DNA of 64,000 nt, from assembly GCF_042657185.1 (NCBI RefSeq), contig NZ_JBHSNN010000063.1. One strand, given 5' to 3'. The position numbers and the translations under genes were made by a program. The notes under the pieces were generated by a model. That model was given only the letters and a program-made list of their open reading frames with translations. It was not told the origin of the DNA and did no database searches. This document shows, piece by piece, positions 50,678 to 59,749 of the stretch (positions within the stretch are counted from its first letter, which is position 1; each line of letters starts with the position of its first letter). Source of the stretch: Ureibacillus thermophilus. Its GTDB lineage: Bacteria > Bacillota > Bacilli > Bacillales_A > Planococcaceae.

Positions 50678-51175
50678 ATGAAACAGCTTTATATTAAACA
50701 GAAGTTATTAAGTTTGGCCGAACAATTTAAAGTGAAAGATGCACACGGCAATGATGTGTATTATGTGGAAGGAAGCTTTTTTAAAATCCCCAAAACCTTT
50801 ACGATTTATAACATGCAAGATGAAGAGATAGCGCGGATTACGAAAAAAGTCTTTGCTTTTTTGCCAAAGTTTATTGTTGAAATGGATGGAAAGCAGGTTA
50901 TCACGATCAAAAAGGATTTCACTTTCTTTCGCTCCCGCTATACGATTGATGCGGCTGGCGTTGAAGTGCGCGGCAACTGGTGGGATATGAGCTTTCAAGT
51001 GTTTCAGCATGGAGAGAAAATCGGCCAAGTGAGCAAAGAGTGGTTTACTTGGGGAGACAGTTACAAAGTGGAAATTTTAAAGGATGAAATGGAAACATTA
51101 ATCATCGCCCTTGTTATTGCAATAGACTGTGTGAAAGAAGCCCAAAACACGGCTGCAGCAGCAGGGTCAGTTTAA
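50678..51175 (+). CDS. LURP-one-related (YxjI-like) protein
   Basis: A 165-residue protein of the tubby-like LURP-one/YxjI family: MKQLYIKQKLLSLAEQFKVK, then VYYVEGSFFKIPKTFTIYN, repeated beta-strands, and a C-terminal hydrophobic helix. Function in bacteria is unknown. AAAGGGAG favours the ATG at 50678 over the GTG at 50669. It probably is co-transcribed with the lysR gene. A family-2 repeat follows immediately. Confidence 0.85.
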   Translation: MKQLYIKQKLLSLAEQFKVKDAHGNDVYYVEGSFFKIPKTFTIYNMQDEEIARITKKVFAFLPKFIVEMDGKQVITIKKDFTFFRSRYTIDAAGVEVRGNWWDMSFQVFQHGEKIGQVSKEWFTWGDSYKVEILKDEMETLIIALVIAIDCVKEAQNTAAAAGSV

Positions 51176-51181
51176 AAAAAA

Positions 51182-51397
51182 GGCTGTCCAGAAAGTCGAA
51201 CACTTTCGGAAACAGCCTTACTTCTTATAGTAATACGCTCTTAAAAACTTTCCCTGCGGTGGTCACAAAACGCGCCTCCTCGTCGCAATTTATCTGCGGC
51301 GAAACTCTAGCGACAGCCGCAATTTATCTGCGGCAAAAACTCTATCGACAGCCGCAAAGGGGGCGTCTTGAAATGACTTTTCAGACGCCCCCTTTCC
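51182..51397 (-). repeat. Family-2 repeat, copy E (216 bp)
   Basis: Begins GGCTGTCC with a hairpin GGCTGT...ACAGCC, shares all blocks with copy D, and contains a second copy of the CGCAATTTATCTGCGGC unit as a tandem duplication of about 34 bp. It ends with a strong GGGGGCGTCT/AGACGCCCCC hairpin. From hxlR (minus strand) it lies directly 3' of the gene. Confidence 0.85.
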
Positions 51398-51400
51398 TAT

Positions 51401-51727
51401 TTATGATTCAGCGGAGTCAATGGTAATCCATTGCTGCGACCATTCTTCAATGGATTTTAATATTGGCTCCATTGACCTCCCTTTTTCTGTTAATGAATAT
51501 TCGATAATGACGGGTGTGGCGGGTATTACTTTGCGACGAACCATTTTCATTTGTTCCAGCTCTTTTAAGCGATCGGATAATACTTTTCCGCTGATGCCGA
51601 TGGACGACTGGATTTCGCTAAAACGTTTAGGGCCAGAAAGCAATTGATAGATGACTAACGCAGTCCATCTTTGGCTGATGATCGAAATGGCTTTTTCAAA
51701 TTTTGGGCATATCGTAGACTGATTCAT
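51401..51727 (-). CDS. HxlR-family winged-helix regulator
   Basis: A 108-residue HxlR-type MarR-like regulator: CPKFEKAISIISQRWTALVIYQLLSGPKRFSEIQ and the DNA-recognition segment GISGKVLSDRLKELEQMKMVRRK. The N-terminal Cys (C6) is conserved and in some members senses redox or aldehydes. AGAGGTG lies 8 bp before the ATG at 51727; the frame continues upstream to 51820 without a good start. No target is obvious; it stands alone next to ahpF. Confidence 0.9.
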   Translation of the reverse strand: MNQSTICPKFEKAISIISQRWTALVIYQLLSGPKRFSEIQSSIGISGKVLSDRLKELEQMKMVRRKVIPATPVIIEYSLTEKGRSMEPILKSIEEWSQQWITIDSAES

Positions 51728-51852
51728 CCATAAAACACCTCTCTTTATGTATTTTATCAAAAACTTAATGGTCAAAACAAAATAAGTGTAAAAAGGAAAC
51801 ATCATATGATTTAAATACATTGTTACAATTTGTAACTCAAAGAGGTGTTTTA

Positions 51853-51888
51853 AAATAAAAACAGCCCTGATGGATTTCAGGACTGTTT
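51853..51888 (-). terminator. Terminator of ahpCF
   Basis: On the minus strand AAACAGTCCTGA pairs with TCAGGGCTGTTT, followed by U residues. Confidence 0.88.
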
Positions 51889-51902
51889 GAGAATGGGTAA
51901 AA

Positions 51903-53435
51903 TTAGTTGCGAATGAGATAGTCGAATGCGCTTAATGAAGCAATTGCTCCAGATCCCATGGAGATGATGATTTGGTTGTATGGACTATCTGTGCAGTCCC
52001 CTGCTGCAAATACACCAGGGATTGAAGTAGCACCTTTTTTATCTACAATGATTTCGCCAATTTTATTGAGTTCAAGTGTGCCTTCTAGCCAATCTGTATT
52101 TGGAACAAGACCAATTTGAACGAATACACCAGCTAATTCAATGTGTTTTTCTTCGCCTGTAGCGCGGTCTACATATGTAAGACCATTTACTTTGTCTGTA
52201 CCAGTGATTTCTTTTGTAGCCGCATTTGTGATAACCGTAACATTTGGTAAGCTACGAAGGCGATTTTGTAAAATTTCGTCTGCTTTTAGATGGTCATTGA
52301 ATTCAAGTACTGTCACATGGTTAACGATACCAGCGAGGTCAATGGCTGCTTCCACACCGGAGTTGCCTCCACCAATTACCGCAACGTCTTTTCCTGCGAA
52401 TAATGGTCCGTCGCAGTGAGGGCAGTATGCAACACCTTTATTTTTGAATTCTTGTTCTCCAGGGACATTGATGTTGCGCCAACGTGCACCTGTTGCAATA
52501 ATCACTGTTTTACTTTTTAGAACGGCGCCGTTTTCAAGTTCTATTTCAATTAGGTTGCCATTCTTTTCAAGGTGTTTTACACGTTGGAGATTCATAATGT
52601 CAACTGGATATTCTTTCACGTGTTCTTCAAGAGCTTTTGCTAATTTTGGCCCTTCTGTTTCTTTTACGCTAATGAAGTTTTCAATTGTTAATGTATCTAG
52701 AATTTGTCCTCCAAAGCGTTCTGCTACAATGCCAGTGCGAATTCCTTTGCGGGCTGCATAAATGGCCGCACTCGCTCCAGCAGGACCTCCACCGATGATT
52801 AATACATCAAATGGTTCTTTATTGGACAATTCTTCAACATCAGAGCCTTTACCGAGTTTATCAAGGATTTCTTCAATTGTCATACGGCCGCTTGCAAAAG
52901 GCTCACCATTTAAGTAAACAGTTGGCACAGCTAAAATGTCTTTGCTTTCCACTTCTTCTTTGTATGCAGCACCATCAATCATCGTATGCGTAATGTTTGG
53001 ATTTAATACGCTCATGATGTTAAGTGCTTGCACAACTTCAGGGCAATTGTGGCAAGTTAAGCTGACATATGTTTCGAAGTTATATTCTTCTTTGATGGAT
53101 TTAATTTGATTGATGATTTTTTCATCCACTTTTGGAGGACGGCCGCTTACTTGCAATAATGCCAATACTAATGAAGTGAATTCATGACCTAATGGAACAC
53201 CTGCAAAAGTAATGCCAGTGTCTTCGCCGACACGGTTTACGCTGAAGCTTGGTGTTCTTTTTAGTTCAGCTTTTTCTACTTTAATTTTTGGGGTCATAGA
53301 TGCTAGCTCATCAATTAAAGCTAGCATCTCTTGAGAAACCTCGTCAGTACCAGCGCTTACTTTCAACACGATGTCATTTTCAAGCAATTGCAAGTACTGA
53401 TTTAGTTGGGCTTTAATTTCTGCATCTAATGCCAT
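51903..53435 (-). CDS. ahpF: Alkyl hydroperoxide reductase subunit F
   Basis: A 510-residue NADH:peroxiredoxin reductase. N-terminal domain (about 1-205) carries the redox pair C128/C131 (TCHNC). The thioredoxin-reductase-like part has the FAD motif GGGPAGASAA, the second redox pair C338/C341 (YCPHC) and the NAD motif GGGNSG. It transfers electrons to AhpC. It follows ahpC by 14 bp and ends in a strong terminator. Confidence 0.97.
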   Translation of the reverse strand: MALDAEIKAQLNQYLQLLENDIVLKVSAGTDEVSQEMLALIDELASMTPKIKVEKAELKRTPSFSVNRVGEDTGITFAGVPLGHEFTSLVLALLQVSGRPPKVDEKIINQIKSIKEEYNFETYVSLTCHNCPEVVQALNIMSVLNPNITHTMIDGAAYKEEVESKDILAVPTVYLNGEPFASGRMTIEEILDKLGKGSDVEELSNKEPFDVLIIGGGPAGASAAIYAARKGIRTGIVAERFGGQILDTLTIENFISVKETEGPKLAKALEEHVKEYPVDIMNLQRVKHLEKNGNLIEIELENGAVLKSKTVIIATGARWRNINVPGEQEFKNKGVAYCPHCDGPLFAGKDVAVIGGGNSGVEAAIDLAGIVNHVTVLEFNDHLKADEILQNRLRSLPNVTVITNAATKEITGTDKVNGLTYVDRATGEEKHIELAGVFVQIGLVPNTDWLEGTLELNKIGEIIVDKKGATSIPGVFAAGDCTDSPYNQIIISMGSGAIASLSAFDYLIRN

Positions 53436-53449
53436 GATGAATCGTCTCC

Positions 53450-54013
53450 TTAGATTTTACCAACTAGGTCAAGACTTGGTTTTAAAGTTTTTCCAGTTTC
53501 TTTCCATTTTGCAGGGCAAACTTCACCTGGATTGTTGCGAACATATTGTGCTGCTTTGATTTTGTCGATTAATGTGCTAGCGTCACGGCCGATACCGTCA
53601 GCGTTGATTTCAACTGCTTGGATTACGCCGTCTGGGTCGATGATGAATGTACCGCGGTCAGCAACCCCTTCGCCTTCTCTTAATACTTCAAATTGTTTTG
53701 AAAGAACGTGAGCTGGGTCACCGATCATTGTATAAGTGATTTTGCTGATTGCTTCTGAAGTGTCATGCCATGCTTTATGAGTGAAGTGAGTGTCTGTTGA
53801 TACAGAGTAGACTTCAACACCAAGTTCTTTTAATTTTGGATATTGTTCTTGAAGATCTTCTAATTCTGTTGGGCAAACGAATGTGAAGTCAGCTGGATAG
53901 AAGCATACAACAGACCATTTTCCTTTGAAATCTTGTTCTGTAACTGTAACGAATTCACCGTTTCTGTATGCTTGAGCTGTGAATGGTTGAACTTGCTTAC
54001 CAATTAATGACAT
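53450..54013 (-). CDS. ahpC: Alkyl hydroperoxide reductase subunit C (peroxiredoxin)
   Basis: A 187-residue typical 2-Cys peroxiredoxin: peroxidatic C47 (FTFVCPTE) and resolving C166 (EVCPAKW). The frame extends to 54028, but GGAGG precedes the ATG at 54013 at 8 bp and the length equals the B. subtilis protein. First gene of ahpCF, with a promoter and a PerR-like box upstream. The remaining gap to 54316 shows no gene. Confidence 0.97.
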   Translation of the reverse strand: MSLIGKQVQPFTAQAYRNGEFVTVTEQDFKGKWSVVCFYPADFTFVCPTELEDLQEQYPKLKELGVEVYSVSTDTHFTHKAWHDTSEAISKITYTMIGDPAHVLSKQFEVLREGEGVADRGTFIIDPDGVIQAVEINADGIGRDASTLIDKIKAAQYVRNNPGEVCPAKWKETGKTLKPSLDLVGKI

Positions 54014-54045
54014 ATTCATTACCTCCAAAATTTAATTTTTGTTTT

Positions 54046-54060
54046 TTGTAATTATTCTTA
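54046..54060. promoter_or_regulatory. Candidate PerR box of ahpCF
   Basis: TTGTAATTATTCTTA matches the PerR consensus TTATAATnATTATAA at 11 of 14 defined positions and overlaps the predicted transcription start, as expected for repression by the peroxide sensor. Confidence 0.5.
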
Positions 54061-54070
54061 CCTAGAACAA

Positions 54071-54099
54071 ATTATTATATACATATCGTTATTTGTCAA
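54071..54099 (-). promoter_or_regulatory. Predicted sigma-A promoter of ahpCF
   Basis: Minus-strand TTGACA (54099-54094), 17-bp spacer, AATAAT (54076-54071). Confidence 0.65.
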
Positions 54100-54316
54100 A
54101 CAGAAACCATAAAATATTTCATGTATAGTCTACATTTTTGACAAAATTGTATACGTAAAAATGCCAAATATATTACATTACTATAAAAGAATGAAGATTC
54201 CAATATCTATTTTAGAGGAAATAATTAGGTAATACAAGAAACAAGCACCATCTTCAATCATCGTTTATGATATAGAAAGAAAGCAGTTTTTTTATATATG
54301 AAGAGAGGGAGATTTC

Positions 54317-54940
54317 ATGTTTCTGGAACAGTTAAAGAGTAAGTTGGAAGAACAACGATTCCGGTTTATCGGCGAAGAACAGGCCTTCCGTTCGGCTGTA
54401 TTGATTCCCCTCGTACAAATTGATGGAGGCTGGCATATTCTTTTTGAAGTTCGTTCATTTCATTTAAGGAAGCAGCCTGGGGACATCAGTTTTCCCGGCG
54501 GTCGAGTAGATGCGGAGGAATCCCCGTTGCAGGCGGCGTTAAGGGAGACCCGGGAAGAGTTGGGAATTGATCCGTCAAAAATCGAAGTAATAGGGGAATT
54601 GAGTCCACTGGTGACTTCTCCTTCTTTTGTCATTTATCCGTATGTCGCGACCATCGATTATGACGTTCTTCGACCTTCTTATAATAGGGAGGAAGTAGAA
54701 GAAGTTTTTACAATTCCAATCAAGTGGTTTCTCAATTACAAGCCTTATTCTCATTTAGTCCAACTAAAAATCGTTCCGCCACCCGACTTTCCTTTTGAAA
54801 AAATTGTCAATGGAAAGGAATACCAATGGAGAACGAGGGAAATGGAAGAATGGTTTTTTGATTATGAACAGTATACAATTTGGGGGTTAACGGCCAGAAT
54901 TTTAAAACATTTTATTGAAATACTTAAAAATATAAAATGA
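54317..54940 (+). CDS. Nudix hydrolase, coenzyme-A pyrophosphatase type
   Basis: A 207-residue Nudix hydrolase. The Nudix box GGRVDAEESPLQAALRETREELGI (about 61-84) is complete with all acidic metal ligands. The upstream LRKQPGDISFPGG (UPF0035-like NuCoA motif) indicates the CoA-pyrophosphatase subfamily, which cleaves CoA and its derivatives. AGAGGGAG precedes the ATG. It stands alone; the following 431 bp to mqo show no gene but contain the mqo leader hairpin. Confidence 0.9.
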   Translation: MFLEQLKSKLEEQRFRFIGEEQAFRSAVLIPLVQIDGGWHILFEVRSFHLRKQPGDISFPGGRVDAEESPLQAALRETREELGIDPSKIEVIGELSPLVTSPSFVIYPYVATIDYDVLRPSYNREEVEEVFTIPIKWFLNYKPYSHLVQLKIVPPPDFPFEKIVNGKEYQWRTREMEEWFFDYEQYTIWGLTARILKHFIEILKNIK

Positions 54941-55296
54941 AACCAACTTGCTCTCATATTCGGTTGTGAAAATCAAGTTTGAAAATGTGCTTCTTAAAAT
55001 ATCCATATCCTTTATTTTCGATGTTGTTTTCTATGTGATACAAAGGGAATAAATGGATAAAATGTTATTTTGATATAATGAAAATAATAAATTTCCAAAT
55101 ATTTCGTTAATTTTTTACATATACTTTATTCCTTTCAGTCAATAATATCATTAATAAAAGAAAGATATTTCATAGCAGGAGCATTTGTTGATGAAAAAAG
55201 TTGTCAGCATGTTCAGATTTTCGCTTTGCAAAGCATATATATAATATTTAAATCTCAAATTAAAAGTGTTATACTATAATAAGGTTAAAATGTATG

Positions 55297-55342
55297 TTCA
55301 AAAAGTTGCTGGCTATGTGAAATAGTCCACATACTTTTTGAA
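55297..55342 (+). promoter_or_regulatory. Leader hairpin upstream of mqo
   Basis: TTCAAAAAGT (55297-55306) pairs perfectly with ACTTTTTGAA (55333-55342); an inner TATGTG/CACATA stem adds 6 bp separated by a 7-nt asymmetric loop TGCTGGC. No T-run follows, so it is not a terminator. It ends 29 bp before the mqo start. A TATAAT at 55275-55280 lies just upstream. Confidence 0.6.
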
Positions 55343-55371
55343 AAAATAGGGGAGATAAGGATGGTTATAAA

Positions 55372-56892
55372 ATGAGTAGCAGTCAAAGCAAAAAAAATGT
55401 CGTTTTAATCGGTGCCGGAATCATGAGTGCAACTTTGGGAACGTTACTAAAAGAGTTAGCTCCGGACTGGAATATTACGATTTATGAGAAATTGGATAAG
55501 GCAGGCGAAGAAAGTTCCAATGAATGGAACAATGCGGGTACAGGCCATGCTGCATTGTGTGAGTTAAACTACACAGTAGAAAAACCAGATGGATCCATCG
55601 ACATTTCAAAAGCGATCAATGTTAATGAGCAATTCCAAATTTCTAAACAATTTTGGGCTTACCTTGTCAAAAATAATTTGATTCAAAACCCTCAAGAATT
55701 TATTATGCCATTGCCTCATATGAGCTTTGTGACAGGCGAAAAAAATGTCAACTTCTTAAGAAAACGCTTTGAAGCGCTTTCAAAACTGCATTTATTTGAA
55801 GGAATGGAATTTACGGATGATCCGGGAAAATTAAAAGAATGGATTCCATTAATGATGGAAGACCGCGTTATTACAGAACCAATCGCAGCTACAAAAATCG
55901 ATTCTGGTACAGACGTAAACTTCGGCGCTTTAACACGTACATTAGTGCAACATTTACAAAACCAAGGTGTTCCAGTGCACTATAAACATATGGTGGAAGG
56001 CATTAAACGCACAAAAGACAATCGTTGGGAATTAAAAGTGCATGATTTGGACAGCGTAAAAATGAAATATGTTACTGCTGATTTCGTATTCATCGGAGCA
56101 GGCGGTGGAAGCTTACACTTGCTTCAAGATACAGGTATTCCTGAAAGCAAACATATCGGCGGTTTCCCTGTAAGCGGTTTATTCTTAGTATGTAAAAATC
56201 CTGAAATCATTAAAAAACACCATGCAAAAGTTTACGGTAAAGCAAAAGTTGGTGCACCACCAATGTCCGTTCCTCACTTAGATACTCGTTATATTGATGG
56301 ACAAAAATCCTTATTGTTCGGACCATTTGCAGGATTCTCGCCAAAATTCTTAAAAACAGGTTCTTACATGGATTTATTCGCATCCATTAAAGCCAATAAC
56401 ATTGTAACATTGCTTGCTTGCGGTGCGAAAAATATACCGTTAACAAAATACTTAATTGGACAACTTATGTTAACGAAAGAACAACGCATTGAAGAATTGC
56501 GCGAATTCGTTCCAAACGCAAAAAGCGAAGATTGGGAAATCGTTATCGCGGGTCAACGCGTGCAAGTTATTAAAGATACTGAAACTGGCGGCAAAGGTAC
56601 ATTGCAATTCGGTACAGAAGTTATTACTTCAGCTGACGGTTCTGTTGCTGCATTATTAGGTGCTTCTCCAGGCGCTTCTACAGCAGTAAAAGTAATGCTT
56701 GACGTAATTTCTCGCTGCTTCCCAGATGAAATGAAAAAATGGGAAGGAAAAATTAAAGAAATGATTCCATCCTATGGTCAAAAATTACTAGACAACCCAG
56801 ATTTATTCAAAGAAATACAAGCTTCTACTGATGAAATTTTAGGTTTAGGAAAAGAAAATATAGAGAAAGAATTAGAAACAATTCAATCATGA
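55372..56892 (+). CDS. mqo: Malate:quinone oxidoreductase
   Basis: A 506-residue FAD-dependent, membrane-associated enzyme that oxidises malate to oxaloacetate and reduces quinone, bypassing NAD-linked malate dehydrogenase. The N-terminal motif VVLIGAGIMSATLGTLLKEL and the signature NEWNNAGTGHAALCELNYT are diagnostic. AAGGATGG lies about 8 bp before the ATG. It stands alone, with a structured leader and a strong terminator. Confidence 0.97.
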   Translation: MSSSQSKKNVVLIGAGIMSATLGTLLKELAPDWNITIYEKLDKAGEESSNEWNNAGTGHAALCELNYTVEKPDGSIDISKAINVNEQFQISKQFWAYLVKNNLIQNPQEFIMPLPHMSFVTGEKNVNFLRKRFEALSKLHLFEGMEFTDDPGKLKEWIPLMMEDRVITEPIAATKIDSGTDVNFGALTRTLVQHLQNQGVPVHYKHMVEGIKRTKDNRWELKVHDLDSVKMKYVTADFVFIGAGGGSLHLLQDTGIPESKHIGGFPVSGLFLVCKNPEIIKKHHAKVYGKAKVGAPPMSVPHLDTRYIDGQKSLLFGPFAGFSPKFLKTGSYMDLFASIKANNIVTLLACGAKNIPLTKYLIGQLMLTKEQRIEELREFVPNAKSEDWEIVIAGQRVQVIKDTETGGKGTLQFGTEVITSADGSVAALLGASPGASTAVKVMLDVISRCFPDEMKKWEGKIKEMIPSYGQKLLDNPDLFKEIQASTDEILGLGKENIEKELETIQS

Positions 56893-56914
56893 AGGCTCTC
56901 TACATAGCCGTCCT

Positions 56915-56956
56915 AACATACCAGATCTCCATAAAGGGAATCTGGTATGTTTTTTA
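56915..56956 (+). terminator. Terminator after mqo
   Basis: AACATACCAGAT pairs with ATCTGGTATGTT, followed by TTTTTT. Confidence 0.92.
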
Positions 56957-56992
56957 TTACTTGCAAAATAACAGGATATGGATGTGAAATAA

Positions 56993-57682
56993 ATGAGATA
57001 CATCAATATGGTTAGGGGAATCTTTTATCAACGATTGAACCGCTTTGTTGCTGAAGTTTATATCGATGGTCAAAAAGAAAAAGTCCATGTTAAAAACACT
57101 GGTCGCCTAAAGGAATTGTTGATACAAAATGTAGAAGTGTTACTAGAAGAAAGTAATGATCCGAACAGAAAAACAAAATATTCGCTCATTGCTGTGAAAA
57201 AAGGCGAACGGTGGGTAAATATCGATTCCCAGGCACCAAATACTGTTGCTTATGAAGCGATATTAGATGGGAAAATTGCTGAAATTGGAACCGTCCAAAA
57301 ATTAAAAAAAGAAGTGACATATGGAGATTCCCGATTTGATTTATACTTTGAAACGCAAGAAGAAAAAGGGTTTATTGAAGTTAAGGGCGTAACGTTAGAG
57401 AAAGATGGAGTAGCGGTGTTTCCTGATGCACCCACTTCTAGAGGGACAAAACATGTTTTAGAACTAATGAAAGCGGTGGAGGAAGGTTATAAAGGAATCG
57501 TATTATTTATTATTCAAATGGAGGGTTGCCGCTTTTTTGTACCTAATCATGAAACAGACCCGTCCTTTTCAAATGCGTTACGCCAAGCTTCAAAACAAGG
57601 AGTGCAAATTTTAGCTTACGAAACAAGTGTAAGTGAACAATGTATGGTAATCAGTAATCGAATTCCTGTTGAATTAATATGA
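56993..57682 (+). CDS. sfsA: SfsA family DNA/RNA nuclease
   Basis: A 229-residue SfsA homologue, with the conserved VHVKNTGRLKELL, GDSRFDLYFE and KGFIEVKGVTLEKDGVAVFPDAPTSRG...HVLELMKA segments. The E-V-K and PD-type residues fit the PD-(D/E)XK nuclease fold. The family was first tied to maltose metabolism but is now viewed as a nucleic-acid nuclease. The ribosome site before ATG 56993 is weak. It is monocistronic. Confidence 0.92.
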   Translation: MRYINMVRGIFYQRLNRFVAEVYIDGQKEKVHVKNTGRLKELLIQNVEVLLEESNDPNRKTKYSLIAVKKGERWVNIDSQAPNTVAYEAILDGKIAEIGTVQKLKKEVTYGDSRFDLYFETQEEKGFIEVKGVTLEKDGVAVFPDAPTSRGTKHVLELMKAVEEGYKGIVLFIIQMEGCRFFVPNHETDPSFSNALRQASKQGVQILAYETSVSEQCMVISNRIPVELI

Positions 57683-57772
57683 AAAAGGATGGTTACATAA
57701 AAAGAAGAATTTAGGACAATTTTATAATGAACAAATTAGATTTGTTCAATTTGCTCAATAAGGAGGATGGTT

Positions 57773-57952
57773 ATGTCGATTGAGGATAATAAACATAAAG
57801 GCGATTTCCAACGCAAAAATAAGCTTCGATTTCACCAATCCCCTAATCAAAAATCAACAGAATTTGCTTCTGATATGGCAATTGAAACAACCTCCCAGAA
57901 GGAAAAAGGGCGTATACAACAACCAATCAGCGAAAGAACAGCATGGCATTAA
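57773..57952 (+). CDS. Small hydrophilic hypothetical protein
   Basis: A 59-residue protein rich in Lys, Gln, Ser and Asn (MSIEDNKHKGDFQRKNKLRF at its start). AAGGAGG lies 6 bp before the ATG at 57773. It has no hydrophobic core or Cys; its composition resembles small spore-associated proteins, but I recognise no family. The overlapping frame starting at 57780 has no ribosome site. It is followed by a clear terminator, which supports a real gene. Confidence 0.6.
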   Translation: MSIEDNKHKGDFQRKNKLRFHQSPNQKSTEFASDMAIETTSQKEKGRIQQPISERTAWH

Positions 57953-57983
57953 GACTGACCATTTGAATTATTGAGTATTTATA

Positions 57984-58013
57984 AGCTATGGATACTTTTC
58001 CATAGCTCTTTTT
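57984..58013 (+). terminator. Terminator after the small hypothetical gene
   Basis: AGCTATGG pairs with CCATAGCT, followed by CTTTTT. Confidence 0.85.
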
Positions 58014-58026
58014 AAGTGATAGTCAT

Positions 58027-58057
58027 AAAAAAACGCTTTACTTCAATTGTAAAGCGT
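58027..58057 (-). terminator. Terminator of the iron-uptake operon
   Basis: On the minus strand ACGCTTTAC pairs with GTAAAGCGT around a 7-base loop, followed by a U-run. Confidence 0.9.
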
Positions 58058-58065
58058 ATAATCGA

Positions 58066-58842
58066 TCACTCTATTAAATGTTTTTTAAATGATTTTGTTT
58101 CCATCTTTCTAGAAATGCAAGGACATGTTTTGCATCGCTTCATACTATCAAGGAGATAGTTGTAACAACATGTTTTTCTAATTCTGAGCTCTGCTCCATT
58201 ATCTATAAATGTTTTCTTACCATAATATTTTTGCAGTGGATTTCCTTTATGATGATAACCAAATAATGACCCATCTGCTTCAAAAATGATGTAGTGAAAG
58301 TCATCAATGGCTTGTTGATGATTCTCCTTTAACTCCATTTCATACAGCCAAAATACGTACATGGAAATATTTTCCCATAAAATCGTTTGGGAAATGCCCA
58401 TCGTTTTTTTAAACTTATCGATGAGTGGAGAAATATTTTTCAAAAATAAATCCTCTATAATCCCTTGCCGCCATAAGGAACGGCTTTGACAGTTTTGATT
58501 CAATTCCTCAAAGTTTAAATCATTAAGATTAATGGTTGGAATCCAGTTTTCCCCTTTCTCTGGCCATTCCATTTCAATCATATTCAGTTGAACATTGAGT
58601 TTTTTGTTCCAAACAGACATAGCAAATAAAGAAATAACTGCAACGAAAGCAAATCTCTTCATAAAAATGGAAGCTGCAACTTTTTCTGAAGGGGCACCAA
58701 TCATCTGGACAATTTTTGAAATGAATTCTTTAAGATAAATTTCATCCATTAATTGATAAACATTGAAAGTATGCATCGATTCAGATGTTAATCTATATTT
58801 TTGCAATATCTGTAATTCTTTCTCTGTCAATGTATTAACCAT
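58066..58842 (-). CDS. FhuF-like ferric-siderophore reductase
   Basis: A 258-residue protein. The C-terminal RKTCCYNYLLDSMKRCKTCPCI has the CC-x10-C-x2-C spacing that binds the unusual [2Fe-2S] cluster of FhuF-type ferric reductases. These release iron from imported siderophores in the cytoplasm. It overlaps the ABC ATPase gene by 8 bp, so it belongs to the iron operon. Confidence 0.82.
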   Translation of the reverse strand: MVNTLTEKELQILQKYRLTSESMHTFNVYQLMDEIYLKEFISKIVQMIGAPSEKVAASIFMKRFAFVAVISLFAMSVWNKKLNVQLNMIEMEWPEKGENWIPTINLNDLNFEELNQNCQSRSLWRQGIIEDLFLKNISPLIDKFKKTMGISQTILWENISMYVFWLYEMELKENHQQAIDDFHYIIFEADGSLFGYHHKGNPLQKYYGKKTFIDNGAELRIRKTCCYNYLLDSMKRCKTCPCISRKMETKSFKKHLIE

Positions 58843-59656
58843 GGGAAATAACTACCTCTTTTAAAATGCATCTACCTTTGCCATATGGGATGCAGAGCGG
58901 CGTTCCAAACAAAGGATCTGGTGTTACTTCACAATCCATGTCAAAGACAGCTTTCACTAGACTGCGATTAATGACGTGCTCCGGCTTCCCTTGGGCAAAA
59001 ACTTTTTGATTCTTGATAGCCACAATATGATGGGCATATCGGCAAGCAAGATTTAAGTCGTGTAGAACCATTACCACCGTACGTTTTTCCTTTTCGTTTA
59101 ATTCAAAAAGCAAATCAAGTATTTCGATTTGATGGGTCAGGTCTAAATAAGTGGTTGGTTCATCTAATAAAAGGATATCCGTATCTTGAGCCAAAGTCAT
59201 GGCAATCCAGGCACGCTGACGTTGTCCACCGGAAAGTGCATCTACCGGTTTTTCCTTTAATTCTTCGAGTCGTGTCGCCTTTAAAGCATTGTTCACTTTT
59301 TTTTCATCCTCTTCTGACCATTGACGTAGCCAAGTTTGATGAGGATAGCGTCCTTGTTTTACCAGCTGCAAAACCGTTAAGCCTTCCGGTGCAGATGGTG
59401 ATTGAGGAAGGATCGCCATTTGCTTAGCAACTTCTTTGGTAGAAAGCTTAGCGATTGCTTTACCTTCAAGAATAACCGTACCAGATGTTGGCTTCAGCAG
59501 ACGGGCGATCGAACGAAGAAGCGTCGATTTTCCGCAGCCATTTGCCCCAATAAATACGGTAATCTCACCCTTTGGTATTTTTAAATCCAACTCGTGAATT
59601 ATGAGGTTTTTTCCATAGGAAATCGATAAATTTTTTGTCTCAATCGCACTCGTCAT
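58835..59656 (-). CDS. Iron-siderophore ABC transporter ATP-binding protein (FecE/FhuC type)
   Basis: A 273-residue ABC ATPase. Walker A GANGCGKST (about 38-46), signature LSGGQRQRAWIAMTLAQ, Walker B ILLLDEPTTYLD and the H-loop VLHDLN are all intact. AAAAAGGAGC precedes the ATG. It powers the two permeases encoded just upstream. Confidence 0.95.
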   Translation of the reverse strand: MTSAIETKNLSISYGKNLIIHELDLKIPKGEITVFIGANGCGKSTLLRSIARLLKPTSGTVILEGKAIAKLSTKEVAKQMAILPQSPSAPEGLTVLQLVKQGRYPHQTWLRQWSEEDEKKVNNALKATRLEELKEKPVDALSGGQRQRAWIAMTLAQDTDILLLDEPTTYLDLTHQIEILDLLFELNEKEKRTVVMVLHDLNLACRYAHHIVAIKNQKVFAQGKPEHVINRSLVKAVFDMDCEVTPDPLFGTPLCIPYGKGRCILKEVVISHG

Positions 59657-59749
59657 CTTGCTAGCTCCTTTTTATTTTTAGTTTTCGAATACTTTCGTTC
59701 CAAGCACTTTCAAAGAAAATATCTCTTCTGATACTCATTCACTTCATTA

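Noticed and set aside
55191..55241. Possible 16-residue leader peptide upstream of mqo
   Set aside because: AGGAG and ATG are present, but the peptide has no regulatory codon pattern and lies before the predicted mqo promoter.
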